From Pedococcus badiiscoriae (GTDB lineage Bacteria > Actinomycetota > Actinomycetes > Actinomycetales > Dermatophilaceae): a DNA stretch of 64,000 nucleotides. A program made the position numbers and the translations under genes. The notes under the pieces were generated by a model. That model did not search any database. It saw nothing but the letters and a program-made list of their open reading frames with translations, and was not told where the DNA came from. The stretch lies in contig NZ_JACCAB010000001.1 in NCBI RefSeq assembly GCF_013408925.1, forward strand, positions 1,736,001-1,800,000. The letters are read 5' to 3'. Of the stretch, positions 43,523-52,607 are shown in pieces (position 1 is the first letter of the stretch; each line of letters starts with the position of its first letter).

Positions 43523-45049
43523 TCAAGAGGTGCTGGGCGCGGCCTGAGAGTTGGCTGTGGGCAGTTCGACGATGAAGGTGGCGCCGCCGCCGGCGGTCTG
43601 GGCGACGCCGATCCGGCCCCGGTGCGAGTTGACGATGGCGGCCGCGATGGCCAGGCCGAGACCGTTCCCACCCCCGGTGCCACGCACCCTGGACGGGTCG
43701 GCGCGGTAGAAGCGCTCGAACACCTTGCGTGCCTTGTCGGGGTCGACCCCGGGTCCGTGGTCGCGCACCTCCACCACGGCCTGATGGTCGGATTCCCTGG
43801 TGCCCACGGCGATTTCGAGCGGAGAGCCGGGGGGAGTGTGGTTGAGGGCGTTGGAGACCAGGTTGGCCACGAGCTGGCGCAGCTTGCCGTCGTCCCCGGG
43901 CACCACCGTCGGCCCCAGCGGACCCCAGAGCCCGGTCACGGCGATCGGGCGGGTCGGGTCGATGGCGCGGGCGTCCTGGGCCGCGTCCGCGGCGAGCACC
44001 GTGAGGTCGACGGGCGCGAAGCGCAGCGGCCGCTGGTCGTCCAGCCGGGCCAGCATGAGCAGGTCCTCGACCAGGCCCCCCATCCGGGTGGCCTCTCCCT
44101 CGATCCGGGTCATCGCACTCGCCACCTCCTCCGGCTCCTTGACCGCACCCTGGCGGTAGAGCTCTGCGTAGCCGCGGACCGCCGCGAGGGGGGTGCGCAG
44201 CTCGTGCGAGGCATCCGCGACGAACTGGCGCATCCGTTCCTCGGAGGCCTCGCGGGCGGCGAAGGACTGCTCGATCTGGGCGAGCATGACGTTGAGCGAC
44301 CGGGACAGTGAGGTGACCTCGTCCTTCGCCGTGCGGGTGGGGATGCGGCGGGCGAGGTCGCCGTCGGCGATCGCGGCGGCAGTGTCCTCGATCTGGCGCA
44401 GCGGTCGGAAGGCCCGGTGCACGGCATACCAGCCCATCACGGCGCACGCGGCGAGGACGACGAGGCCGATGAGCACCTCCACGAGCACCAGCCGTCGCAC
44501 CGTGTGGCTGACGCTGGCCAGGGGCACGGCGACGATGAACGTCGCGGAGTTGTCGCGCAGCCTGCCGGCGACCGCACGCCACTGGCCGGAACCGTCCTTG
44601 GTGCGGATCGTGAACGCGGCGGGAGAGTCGACGCGGGGGTCGGTGATGGCCAGGCTGGCGGGGACGGCCGGTCGGTCACTGGCGCCCGTCGGGTCGATCT
44701 CGACCGGCGTCGTGCCGTCGGTGGGGTAGAAGACCACCGCGTAGCCACTGGGCAACCGGCTGCGGGCCGGTGCACGCAACGCGTCGAGGGCCTGCTGGGC
44801 GACGGTCGGGTAGGCCCGCTGCAGGTCGTCGTCCACCCGACCCATCAGGTCTCGCCGCATGAGTGCGGCGGTGGCCGACGCGGTGACGGTGAGGGCCAGG
44901 AGCAGGAGCAGCACCATGACGGCGATCAGGCGGATACGCAGCGGCAGGTCCTCCAGGCGGTGCCTCACCCGCTCGCCGGGAGACGCCTTCGCCGGGGCCG
45001 GGCCGATCGTCGCGTGGACGGCCTGCGCCGGGGACGCGGTGGTTCCCAT
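43523..45049 (-). CDS. Sensor histidine kinase
   Basis: A 508-residue two-helix membrane kinase from ATG 45049. Membrane helices: RLIAVMVLLLLLALTVTASATAAL (~40-63) and VLVEVLIGLVVLAACAVMGWYAVH, enclosing an extracytoplasmic sensor of ~140 residues. Then a HAMP domain, the H box FVADASHELRTPLAAVRGY with phospho-acceptor His, N box LVANLVSNALNHTPPG and G boxes VEVRDHGPGVDP and GTGGGNGLGLAIAAAI. The layout matches MprB/TrcS-like kinases. Start overlaps the response-regulator stop by one base (TGATG). It probably senses envelope stress given the htrA neighbour. Confidence 0.92.
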   Translation of the reverse strand: MGTTASPAQAVHATIGPAPAKASPGERVRHRLEDLPLRIRLIAVMVLLLLLALTVTASATAALMRRDLMGRVDDDLQRAYPTVAQQALDALRAPARSRLPSGYAVVFYPTDGTTPVEIDPTGASDRPAVPASLAITDPRVDSPAAFTIRTKDGSGQWRAVAGRLRDNSATFIVAVPLASVSHTVRRLVLVEVLIGLVVLAACAVMGWYAVHRAFRPLRQIEDTAAAIADGDLARRIPTRTAKDEVTSLSRSLNVMLAQIEQSFAAREASEERMRQFVADASHELRTPLAAVRGYAELYRQGAVKEPEEVASAMTRIEGEATRMGGLVEDLLMLARLDDQRPLRFAPVDLTVLAADAAQDARAIDPTRPIAVTGLWGPLGPTVVPGDDGKLRQLVANLVSNALNHTPPGSPLEIAVGTRESDHQAVVEVRDHGPGVDPDKARKVFERFYRADPSRVRGTGGGNGLGLAIAAAIVNSHRGRIGVAQTAGGGATFIVELPTANSQAAPSTS

Positions 45050-45756
45050 CAGGCCTCCGGCGGCTTGCGCAGCACGTAGCCGACACCACGCTTGGTGTGG
45101 ATGAGCGGCGGCAGTCCGTCGAGGTCGATCTTGCGCCGCAGGTAGGAGATGTAGGACTCGACGATCCCGCTCTCGCCGCGGAAGTCGTAGTCCCACACGT
45201 GGTCGAGGATCTGCGCCTTCGACAGCACCCGGTTGGGGTTGAGCATGAGGTAGCGCAGCAGCTTGAACTCGGTGGGGGACACGTCGATGGCGCGGCCGCC
45301 GCGGCTCACCTCGTGGGAGTCCTCGTCGAGCTCGAGGTCCTCGAAACGCATCGAGGCCGCCCCGTTCAGCTCACCGCGGGTGCGCCGCAGCACTGCCCGG
45401 ATCCGCGCGATCACCTCTTCGAGGCTGAACGGCTTGGTGACGTAGTCGTCGCCGCCGACCGTCAAGCCCTTGATCTTGTCGTCGACCGAGTCGCGCGCCG
45501 TGACGAACACGATCGGCAGCTGACGCCCGGTGTCGCGCAGCTTGCGGGTGACGGTGAAGCCGTCCATGTCCGGGAGCATGACGTCGAGCACGACCAGGTC
45601 GGGCTCGTGGGTCGTCGCGAGGTGGAGGGCCGTGGCGCCGTCGGCAGCCACGTGCACCTCGAAACCGGCGAAGCGAAGGGAGGTGGCGAGCAGCTCGCGG
45701 ATGTTGGGCTCGTCCTCGACGACCAGGAGGCGGGCCTCGGGTTGCGCAGTGGTCAC
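45049..45756 (-). CDS. OmpR-family response regulator
   Basis: A 235-residue regulator. The receiver domain has the acidic pair VVEDEPN, phospho-acceptor Asp in PDLVVLDVMLPDMDGF, Thr/Ser of VFVTARDS and Lys of GDDYVTKPFS. The winged-helix effector domain reads EVSRGGRAIDVSPTEFKLLRYLMLNPNRVLSKAQILDHVWDYDFRGESGIVESYISYLRRKID and GVGYVLRKP. It is MprA/TrcR-like and first in the RR-HK pair that precedes htrA. Confidence 0.93.
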   Translation of the reverse strand: MTTAQPEARLLVVEDEPNIRELLATSLRFAGFEVHVAADGATALHLATTHEPDLVVLDVMLPDMDGFTVTRKLRDTGRQLPIVFVTARDSVDDKIKGLTVGGDDYVTKPFSLEEVIARIRAVLRRTRGELNGAASMRFEDLELDEDSHEVSRGGRAIDVSPTEFKLLRYLMLNPNRVLSKAQILDHVWDYDFRGESGIVESYISYLRRKIDLDGLPPLIHTKRGVGYVLRKPPEA

Positions 45757-45817
45757 ACCTCAGTCTCCGTGCAGAGTCTGGGAGTTTCCTGTATGCCGTC
45801 TGGGTGAGTCGGGTGAG

Positions 45818-47464
45818 TCAGGCCGTGGCGTCCACGTCGTCGGCGTCCACGATGCGGTAGGCGTAGCCCTGCTCGGCGAGGAAGCGCTGACGGTGGGCGG
45901 CGAACTCGGCGTCGACGGTGTCGCGCGAGACGACCGTGTAGAAGTGCGCGGTGCGGCCGTCCCCCTTGGGGCGCAGCACCCGGCCGAGCCGTTGCGCCTC
46001 TTCCTGGCGGGAGCCGAAGGTGCCGGAGACCTGGATGGCGACGCTCGCCTCGGGCAGGTCGATCGAGAAGTTGGCGACCTTCGACACGACCAGCAGGCTG
46101 ATCTCCCCCACCCGGAAGGCCTGGAAGAGCTTCTGGCGTTGCGCCACCGGGGTCTCCCCGGTGATGACGTCGGCCCCCAGCCGCTCGGACAGCTCGGCGA
46201 GCTGGTCGAGGTACTGACCGATGACCAGGGTGGGCTCGCCGCGGTGCTGCGCCACGATCCGCTCGACCACGGGGTTCTTGACCGGGCTGCACGAGGACAG
46301 CCGGTAGCGGTCTTCGGGCTCCGCCACGGCATACGCGAGGCGGTCGGCGTCGGGCAGCGTGACGCGCACCTCGACGCAGTCCGCGGGGGCGATGTAGCCC
46401 TGCGCCTCGATGTCCTTCCACGGTGCGTCGTACCGCTTCGGGCCGATCAGGGAGAAGACATCCGCCTCGCGGCCGTCCTCACGTACGAGGGTCGCCGTCA
46501 GCCCGAGTCGACGGCGCGCCTGCAGGTCGGCCGTCATCCGGAAGATCGGGGCCGGCAACAGGTGCACCTCGTCATACACGATGAGGCCCCAGTCGCGGGC
46601 GTCGAGCAGGTCGAGGTGGGTGTAGACACCCTTCCGGCGGGTGGTGAGCACCTGGTACGTCGCGATGGTGACGGGGCGGATCTCCTTGCGTGCGCCGGAG
46701 TACTCGCCGATCTCGTCCTCGGTGAGGCTCGTGCGCTTGAGCAGCTCGTCGCGCCACTGGCGCGCCGACACCGTGTTGGTGACGAGGATGAGCGTGGTCG
46801 CCTTCGCCACGGCCATCGCGCCCGCGCCCACGAGGGTCTTGCCCGCGCCACAGGGCAGCACGACCACCCCTGAGCCGCCGTGCCAGAAGCCGTCGACGGC
46901 CTGCTGCTGGTAGGGGCGCAGCGACCAGTCGGCGTTGTCGAGGGCGATCGGGTGCGCCTCGCCGTCGACGTAGCCCGCCTCGTCCTCGGCCGGCCATCCC
47001 ACCTTGAGCAGCTCCTGCTTGAGGTGGCCGCGCTCCGAAGGATGCACGATGACACGGTCGGCGTCGATGCGCTCACCGATCAGTGGCTTGATCTTCTTGT
47101 GCCGCAACACTTCCTCGAGCACGGGCCGGTCGGTGGTGCGCAGCACGAGGCCGTGGTCCGGGTCCTTCTCGAGGGTCAGCCGGCCGTAGCGGTCCATCGT
47201 GTCGGCGACGTCCACGAGCAGGGCATGCGGCACGGCATACCGGCTGAAGGTGATCAGGGCGTTGACCACCTGCTCGGCGTCGTGGCCGGCGGCGCGCGCG
47301 TTCCACAGCCCGAGCGGGGTGACCCGGTAGGTGTGGATGTGCTCGGGTGCGCGTTCGAGCTCGGCGAACGGGGCGATCGCCCGGCGCGCCTCCTCGGCGC
47401 GCGGGTGGTCGACCTCCAGCAGCAGGGTCTTGTCGCTCTGGACGATCAGGGGGCCATCAGCCAT
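45818..47464 (-). CDS. XPB/Ssl2-type DNA repair helicase
   Basis: A 548-residue superfamily 2 helicase. The N-terminal damage-recognition-like domain (GPLIVQSDKTLLLEVDHP...) precedes the helicase core: LRPYQQQAVDGFWHGGSGVVVLPCGAGKTLVGAGAM (Q motif and Walker A), ATYQVLTTRR, YDEVHLLPAP (DEVH box), LGLTATLVREDGRE with an RED-like motif, and the second RecA domain ending FGSRQEEAQRLGRVLRPKGDG. Bacterial XPB is the homologue of the TFIIH helicase and has a proposed role in repair. The large helicase-associated partner gene lies nearby at 49272-51500. Confidence 0.92.
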   Translation of the reverse strand: MADGPLIVQSDKTLLLEVDHPRAEEARRAIAPFAELERAPEHIHTYRVTPLGLWNARAAGHDAEQVVNALITFSRYAVPHALLVDVADTMDRYGRLTLEKDPDHGLVLRTTDRPVLEEVLRHKKIKPLIGERIDADRVIVHPSERGHLKQELLKVGWPAEDEAGYVDGEAHPIALDNADWSLRPYQQQAVDGFWHGGSGVVVLPCGAGKTLVGAGAMAVAKATTLILVTNTVSARQWRDELLKRTSLTEDEIGEYSGARKEIRPVTIATYQVLTTRRKGVYTHLDLLDARDWGLIVYDEVHLLPAPIFRMTADLQARRRLGLTATLVREDGREADVFSLIGPKRYDAPWKDIEAQGYIAPADCVEVRVTLPDADRLAYAVAEPEDRYRLSSCSPVKNPVVERIVAQHRGEPTLVIGQYLDQLAELSERLGADVITGETPVAQRQKLFQAFRVGEISLLVVSKVANFSIDLPEASVAIQVSGTFGSRQEEAQRLGRVLRPKGDGRTAHFYTVVSRDTVDAEFAAHRQRFLAEQGYAYRIVDADDVDATA

Positions 47465-47467
47465 GAC

Positions 47468-48085
47468 CTAGTACGACGTGTTGAATGACGAGGACGACGA
47501 GCTCGTCGCGACCAGCGCGAAGAACAACACGACGATGATGATCGACACGACGAGACCGACCACTTCGGCGATCCAGCCCCACCGGGTGTACTTGGCCGAC
47601 GCGGGCACGTCGTCCTTCTTGGTCGCCGCGACGATCGCGAAGACCAGCGCGACGACGCCGAAACCGCACATCAGGGTCGTCAGGCCCGACACGACCAGCA
47701 GGGCGATCGTGCTGCCCGCGAGCGACCTCGGCGCGGCGTACGTGGGAGCTCCGTAACCGGGGGTGCCGTAGGCAGGCGTGCCATAGGCAGGCGGGCCGTA
47801 TCCAGGGGCGCCATGACCGGGCGCGCCATAGGAAGGGGCGCCGCCGTAGCCGCCCTGCCCCTGGGTGGGGAGCTGCTGACCTCCATAGGGGTTCTGCGGG
47901 GCGGACCCGGGGGGCGGCCCGTAGCCAGGCTCTCCGGCAGCCGCGCCGGGCGGGGCGGGGGAGGAAGCGGGGGTGGCAGGCGGGGCCGGTGGAACCGGCG
48001 GGACCACCTGGGTCTGGTCGGTCTCGATCGGCGCCGTCGGGTCGCGGAACTCGGGGCTCTCGTCGTTGCGTGGTGTGTCGCTCAT
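47468..48085 (-). CDS. Membrane protein with Pro/Gly/Tyr-rich N-terminus (DUF4190-like)
   Basis: A 205-residue protein from ATG 48085 (aaggga upstream; ATG 48103 would add six residues). The first ~120 residues are disordered and repetitive, with GYGAPAYGTPAYGTPGYGAP-type units. Two membrane helices follow: SLAGSTIALLVVSGLTTLMCGFGVVALVFAIVAATKK and WGWIAEVVGLVVSIIIVVLFFALVA, with a short conserved basic loop. The layout fits the DUF4190/DUF4870-like group whose roles are unknown. It is 3 bp upstream of the XPB gene on the same strand and presumably co-transcribed. Confidence 0.75.
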   Translation of the reverse strand: MSDTPRNDESPEFRDPTAPIETDQTQVVPPVPPAPPATPASSPAPPGAAAGEPGYGPPPGSAPQNPYGGQQLPTQGQGGYGGAPSYGAPGHGAPGYGPPAYGTPAYGTPGYGAPTYAAPRSLAGSTIALLVVSGLTTLMCGFGVVALVFAIVAATKKDDVPASAKYTRWGWIAEVVGLVVSIIIVVLFFALVATSSSSSSFNTSY

Positions 48086-48178
48086 CGTGCGTCCCTTCGC
48101 CATGACCTGGGTTCGGGTGCAAATCTAACCCCTGCGGGAGGGGACCGTTCGCCAGTCCGGGAATGGCAGGATCAGAGG

Positions 48179-49117
48179 GTGAGCATCGGACTGCCCCAGC
48201 GTGAGACCAACCCGGAACTGCCGAGCCGGGTCACGATCTACGAGGTGGGCCCGCGGGACGGTCTGCAGAACGAGAAAGCCGTCGTGCCGGCTGCCGTCAA
48301 GGCCGAGTTCATCCGTCGACTGGCAGCGGCCGGCCTCGAGACGATCGAGACGACGTCCTTCGTCCCGCCGGCCTGGGTGCCGCAGCTCGCCGATGCCCGC
48401 GAGGTGCTGGCCGACCTCGGGGACCTCGGCCGGGGGCCCCGTCGTCCCGTGCTCGTCCCCAACGAGCGCGGTCTCGACGACGCCCTCGAGGCGGGGGTCG
48501 GGGCGGTCGCCATCTTCGGGAGCGCCACCGAGACGTTCGCCCGCAAGAACCTCAACCGCACGGTCGCGGAGTCGCTGGACATGTTCGCTCCCGTCGTCGC
48601 GCGCGCCAAGGACGCCGGACTGTGGGTCCGCGCCTACGTGTCGATGTGCTTCGGCGACCCGTGGGAGGGGCCGGTCCCGATCGGTCAGGTCGCCGACGTC
48701 GCGCAGCGCCTGATGGACCTCGGCGCCGACCAGCTCTCCCTCGGCGACACCATCGGCACCGGCACGACCGGGCACGTGAGCCGCCTCCTCGATGCCCTCG
48801 ACGCGCGGGGGATCGGCACCGACCAGATCGGCGTGCACTTCCACGACACCTACGGCCAGGCGCTGGCCAACACCATGACGGCGCTGCGACACGGCGTCAC
48901 GGTGGTCGACTCGTCCACCGGTGGGCTCGGCGGTTGCCCCTACGCCAAGAGCGCCACCGGGAACCTGGCCACCGAGGACCTCGTGTGGGCTCTCGACGGG
49001 GCGGGTGTCCAGACCGGGGTCGACCTCGCCGCGCTCGTCGAGACCAGCGTGTGGATGGCTGGGCACCTCGGTCGCCCGTCCCCGTCCGGCGTCGTGCGCG
49101 CGCTCGCCGGCGGCTGA
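48179..49117 (+). CDS. Hydroxymethylglutaryl-CoA lyase
   Basis: A 312-residue TIM-barrel lyase from GTG 48179. Motifs: IYEVGPRDGLQNEK (metal Asp and Arg), ETTSFVPPAWVPQLADA, LSLGDTIGTGT, HFHDTYGQALANTM (metal histidines), and GGLGGCPYAKSATGNLATED with the active-site Cys signature. It splits HMG-CoA into acetyl-CoA and acetoacetate at the end of leucine breakdown. No other leucine-pathway gene is next to it. Convergent with the helicase-associated gene, sharing a terminator. Confidence 0.9.
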   Translation: MSIGLPQRETNPELPSRVTIYEVGPRDGLQNEKAVVPAAVKAEFIRRLAAAGLETIETTSFVPPAWVPQLADAREVLADLGDLGRGPRRPVLVPNERGLDDALEAGVGAVAIFGSATETFARKNLNRTVAESLDMFAPVVARAKDAGLWVRAYVSMCFGDPWEGPVPIGQVADVAQRLMDLGADQLSLGDTIGTGTTGHVSRLLDALDARGIGTDQIGVHFHDTYGQALANTMTALRHGVTVVDSSTGGLGGCPYAKSATGNLATEDLVWALDGAGVQTGVDLAALVETSVWMAGHLGRPSPSGVVRALAGG

Positions 49118-49237
49118 CCCAGCTCGTTCGTGGCGTTCGCGGAAGGGACTAGCCAAGAACGGCACAGGTGTGACAAGATTTCTGGCGATACGATGGGCTG
49201 TCGAGGTCGCGCCACACCCATCGCAGACGCCCCGACA

Positions 49238-49274
49238 TGAGGGGAGGTCCTTCCCCCTGGAGGGCCTCCCCTCA
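49238..49274. terminator. Shared hairpin between convergent genes
   Basis: A long GC-rich hairpin (outer arms TGAGGGGAGG and CCTCCCCTCA) separates the HMG-CoA lyase gene from the convergent minus-strand gene and overlaps the latter's stop codon. It probably serves both directions. Confidence 0.75.
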
Positions 49275-51500
49275 GCCCTGCACGGCCCCGGTGACCCGGT
49301 GGATCGACAGCGTGCGGGTGGCCCCGTCAGCCGTGCCGTGGACCCGGCCACCTTCCACCCGGTCGGGGTAGAAGAGGATCCGCTGGGTGCGCCCGTCCGC
49401 GTCGGAGTAGCCCAGCCAGACCGCCTGCCGGTCCGCCGCCGCGTCGCGTAGCACGGCGAGGGTCGTGGTCGGGTCGGTGCTCGGCAGGCTGGGTCCGGGC
49501 CTGCTCGCCACCTGCTCACGCTGGTATGCCGCTGCCTCCTCGCCGGCGCGCAGCGCACCGACCATGGTCGCCACGAGCTCGTCGTCGACAGCCTGGGCCG
49601 TCACAGGTGCAGGTCGTCGCTGCAGGGGCGTGCGGTGCCGTCCGGTGGTGGGCACGATGATCCCGCCGTCCGGTGTCTCGGCTGCGGGCGCGAAACCGTT
49701 CTCGCGCAGGAAGTCCAGCACGGTGTCGGCGGCCACGGGCGACACGAGGATGGTCGGGGCGATGCTGCGCAGCTGCAAGGGTGACAGCTCCCGGTCGGCG
49801 ACCATGGCACCGAGGGTGGCCTCGTCGTCGCAGCGGATGTAGGCCCGCATCGCGCCGACCCGCGCCTGACCGTGGCGACGGGCGACATCGCGGATGAGGT
49901 AGTCCAGCGGCTGGGGGACCGGCGTGTGGCTCGCGTCGGTCAACGCCCCGAGCACCTGGTCGACGGACCACCCGGCATCGAGGCACCTGCGCACCGAGTC
50001 CTGGGTGAACCGGTAGACGGTCGCACCACCGCGGGACTCCACGTCCGCGACCAGCCGCATGAACGTCGCGAGGCCGCCGGCCAGCGGTCCCGGCGCGATG
50101 GCCGTGAGGTCGGCCTGGAGCAGCACGTGCTCGATGGGCTCGGGCAGGTGCGGCTGCATGGCGGCGGCCAGCTCCGCGTCCGGGAGACCGGCCAGCAGGG
50201 CCCGTCCGGCGGTGGAGATGGCCCCCCGCCCCGTCACGCCCAGCCACTCGGCCTCGCCGAGCACAGCGGTGACCACGGTGTCGAGGCTCGCGGGGACGCG
50301 ACGGGGACGCTGCCAGCTCACGGCGCTGGCGATGCTGGCGCGCTCGGGCGCCAGCCCAGCCGGTGCGGCGGCCAGCTGTTCGAGGACGTCCCTGCGCAGC
50401 CCGCGGGCAGGCGGCCAGTGGGCGTCGGGCCCGAGGGCGTTGACGGTGCCGGACGCGCCGGCGGGCGTGGTGCCCACCAGGTGGGGGGCGCGGGTGGTGA
50501 GCAGCCAGGCCCGCGCCAGCACGGCCCAGCGCTGGTCGCCCGGGTGCTGCTGCCACTCGTCGTAGGCGGGGGTGGGAGCCCACGAGGGGTCGAGCGAGCC
50601 GTCGTCCGCGAGGAGGCCCGCGGCATACGTCAGCTCGGCCACGAATGCCGCCCGGGCCTCGTCCACATCGAGCACGGAGGACAGCCGCTTGAGGTCTCGC
50701 ACGGCCAGGCCCCCGGAGCGCAGCACGCGGGGTGGACGAAGGCCCCACTCTGCGGCGAGCTCGTCGACCAGCGCGAGCAGGTCGGTCACCTGCTGGCCCG
50801 CGGCGGCGTCGACCTCCGCAGCCGCGCGGGTCTGCCCGTCGAGGGCCGGGGGCTGCAGCGCGGGGGCACGGTGGCTCCGTCCCTCGCGCAGCGCCAGGGC
50901 CACCTCGCGCGGAAGCACCAGCTGGTCGGCCGACGGTGAGAAGACGAGGTGCTGTTCCAGCAGCCAGCGCGCGCCCTCGGCCAGCCGCTCGGGGGCGCCC
51001 GGGGGCAGGACCGCGAGTGGTGGACCCCAGGTCAGGCGGTCGAGGATGGCGCGAGCCGCGGGTGGGGCCTCGGCGAGCAGCCCCGGGACCCGGTCTTCCG
51101 ACGGCACCTCCACGAAGCTGTCGGCCGCACGGGGCCCGAGCCCGGCGGGGTGGGGGAGGACCTCGACGACGGTGCGGGTCACGCGCAACCCCTCGGGGCT
51201 GCGCCACAGCAGCGCGAGCATCCACAGGTCGTCGAGCAGGGGCCCGACCTCGTCGGCGGAGACCCCGAGCAGGGTGCCCACCGCGCTCGGGTCGAGCGGC
51301 GAGGTGGCTGCGACGGCGGCCTCGAGCACCTGGAGGTGGGCCAGGTCGAGTGAGTCGACGGCCCGCTGCACGCTGGCCCGGGTGCTGGCGCGGGCGGCCA
51401 GGGAGGACAGGTCCGCCGGCGCCGGGCGAGCCAGGTCCTGTCGAAGTCGCAGCAGGGTGGCCAGCTGCTCGTCGGTCCGCTCCCGCACGTCGTCGGCCAT
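49272..51500 (-). CDS. Helicase-associated (XPB partner) domain protein
   Basis: About 742 residues from ATG 51500; GTG 51617 would add a low-complexity tail. The N-terminal part has repeated winged-helix-like modules (RASVQRAVDSLDLAHLQVLEAAVAATSPLD). The middle reads PEPIEHVLLQADLTAIAPGPLAGGLATFMRLVADVESRGGATVYRFTQDSVRRCLDAGWSVDQVLGAL, the family's helicase-associated domain. The C-terminus (DRQAVWLGYSDADGRTQRILFYPDRVEGGRV) resembles a WYL-like module. Large proteins of this type sit next to XPB in actinobacteria (Mycobacterium Rv0862c beside Rv0861c). It is not an ATPase itself as far as can be seen; a regulatory or recruiting partner of XPB is the likely role. Confidence 0.8.
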   Translation of the reverse strand: MADDVRERTDEQLATLLRLRQDLARPAPADLSSLAARASTRASVQRAVDSLDLAHLQVLEAAVAATSPLDPSAVGTLLGVSADEVGPLLDDLWMLALLWRSPEGLRVTRTVVEVLPHPAGLGPRAADSFVEVPSEDRVPGLLAEAPPAARAILDRLTWGPPLAVLPPGAPERLAEGARWLLEQHLVFSPSADQLVLPREVALALREGRSHRAPALQPPALDGQTRAAAEVDAAAGQQVTDLLALVDELAAEWGLRPPRVLRSGGLAVRDLKRLSSVLDVDEARAAFVAELTYAAGLLADDGSLDPSWAPTPAYDEWQQHPGDQRWAVLARAWLLTTRAPHLVGTTPAGASGTVNALGPDAHWPPARGLRRDVLEQLAAAPAGLAPERASIASAVSWQRPRRVPASLDTVVTAVLGEAEWLGVTGRGAISTAGRALLAGLPDAELAAAMQPHLPEPIEHVLLQADLTAIAPGPLAGGLATFMRLVADVESRGGATVYRFTQDSVRRCLDAGWSVDQVLGALTDASHTPVPQPLDYLIRDVARRHGQARVGAMRAYIRCDDEATLGAMVADRELSPLQLRSIAPTILVSPVAADTVLDFLRENGFAPAAETPDGGIIVPTTGRHRTPLQRRPAPVTAQAVDDELVATMVGALRAGEEAAAYQREQVASRPGPSLPSTDPTTTLAVLRDAAADRQAVWLGYSDADGRTQRILFYPDRVEGGRVHGTADGATRTLSIHRVTGAVQG

Positions 51501-51717
51501 CGACCGGGCGGTGGACCGTCCCGTCGGACCTCCATGGGGCCCAGCGGACGACCCGGCTTGTGACCCGGCGCCCGCGCGGGGGTTCGGCGAGCTGGGGGAG
51601 GGAACGGCGGCCACCGCACCACGGTAGTCGCCTCGCACGCATGCTCCGGACTCCCAGACATTTCCCATGCCGGTCACAGGCTGGACCTGCACACTTGTGG
51701 AAACGAGAGGAGGCGCC

Positions 51718-52542
51718 ATGTTGGAGCCCACCGAACCCACCCAGCCCCGTACTCCCGAGGGGGCAGCCCAGTCGCCAGCCCAGTCGCCCCAGGATCCTGC
51801 CGTGAGAGGTCAGGAACCACACACCTCGAGCATGCAGCCTGCTCCGACCCAGCCCCTCCCGGCGTCCCCAGCCGCGCCGGGTGCCCCTGGCGGGCCGGGT
51901 GCCCCTGGCGGGCCGGTAGTCCCCGGCGGGTACGCGGCCCCGGGTGGCCCCCACCCGAAGCCTCCGGGTCTGTGGCGTCAGGCGACCTCGACGACCGGCG
52001 GCATGATCGCCGTGATCGTCGCCGGCTGCCTGACGGCCCTGCTGGTGCTGGGCCTGGTCGGCGTGGTCGGACTCGTGGCCGTGCGGGCCGTCGGCAACCA
52101 CGCCCGCGCCACCAAGATCGAGAGGCTCGCCGACGGTGGCGCACTATGGCCCGGGCAGCAGAAGAAGCTCGACCGGTTCCAGCAGGGATCCCCGGTGCCG
52201 CGCCAGCGCAACGGCATGGGCAACGGCTTGGGCAAAGGCATGGGCAACGGCATGGGGCCGCTCCTGCGGGGTGCCATGGGACTCGGCGCCGTGCAGCACG
52301 GTGAGTTCACCGTGCAGCAGAACGGCGCCGACACCGTCATGACTCTGCAGCGCGGCGACGTGACCAAGGTCGACGCCACGTCCGTCACGGTGAAGAGCAC
52401 GGACAACTTCACGGCGACCTACACCATCGGTGCCGACACCCGCGGCCAGACCACCAACCTCCAGGTCGGCGACACGGTGCTGGTCGTCGCCCAGAAGACC
52501 GGCGGCAAGGCGGTCCTCATCGCCGGGAGCCGTCGCGGCTGA
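51718..52542 (+). CDS. DUF5666-like secreted/membrane protein
   Basis: A 274-residue protein, ATG 51718 preceded by GAGAGGAGG. A Pro/Gly/Ala-rich cytoplasmic tail (~1-80), one membrane helix (GGMIAVIVAGCLTALLVLGLVGVVGLVAV), a short Gly-Asn-Met repeat tract (GNGMGNGLGKGMGNGMG, 52211-52262) and a small beta-rich domain at the end (MTLQRGDVTKVDATSVTVKSTDNFTATYTIGADT...VGDTVLVVAQ) typical of DUF5666. The domain probably faces outside. Function unknown; the extensions may vary in length between strains. Confidence 0.75.
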   Translation: MLEPTEPTQPRTPEGAAQSPAQSPQDPAVRGQEPHTSSMQPAPTQPLPASPAAPGAPGGPGAPGGPVVPGGYAAPGGPHPKPPGLWRQATSTTGGMIAVIVAGCLTALLVLGLVGVVGLVAVRAVGNHARATKIERLADGGALWPGQQKKLDRFQQGSPVPRQRNGMGNGLGKGMGNGMGPLLRGAMGLGAVQHGEFTVQQNGADTVMTLQRGDVTKVDATSVTVKSTDNFTATYTIGADTRGQTTNLQVGDTVLVVAQKTGGKAVLIAGSRRG

Positions 52543-52607
52543 GCGACCTGCCGACGGCGCGACCTTCGGCCGCGCCGTCGGGTGCTCCCGCCGCTAGCGT
52601 GGGCGCC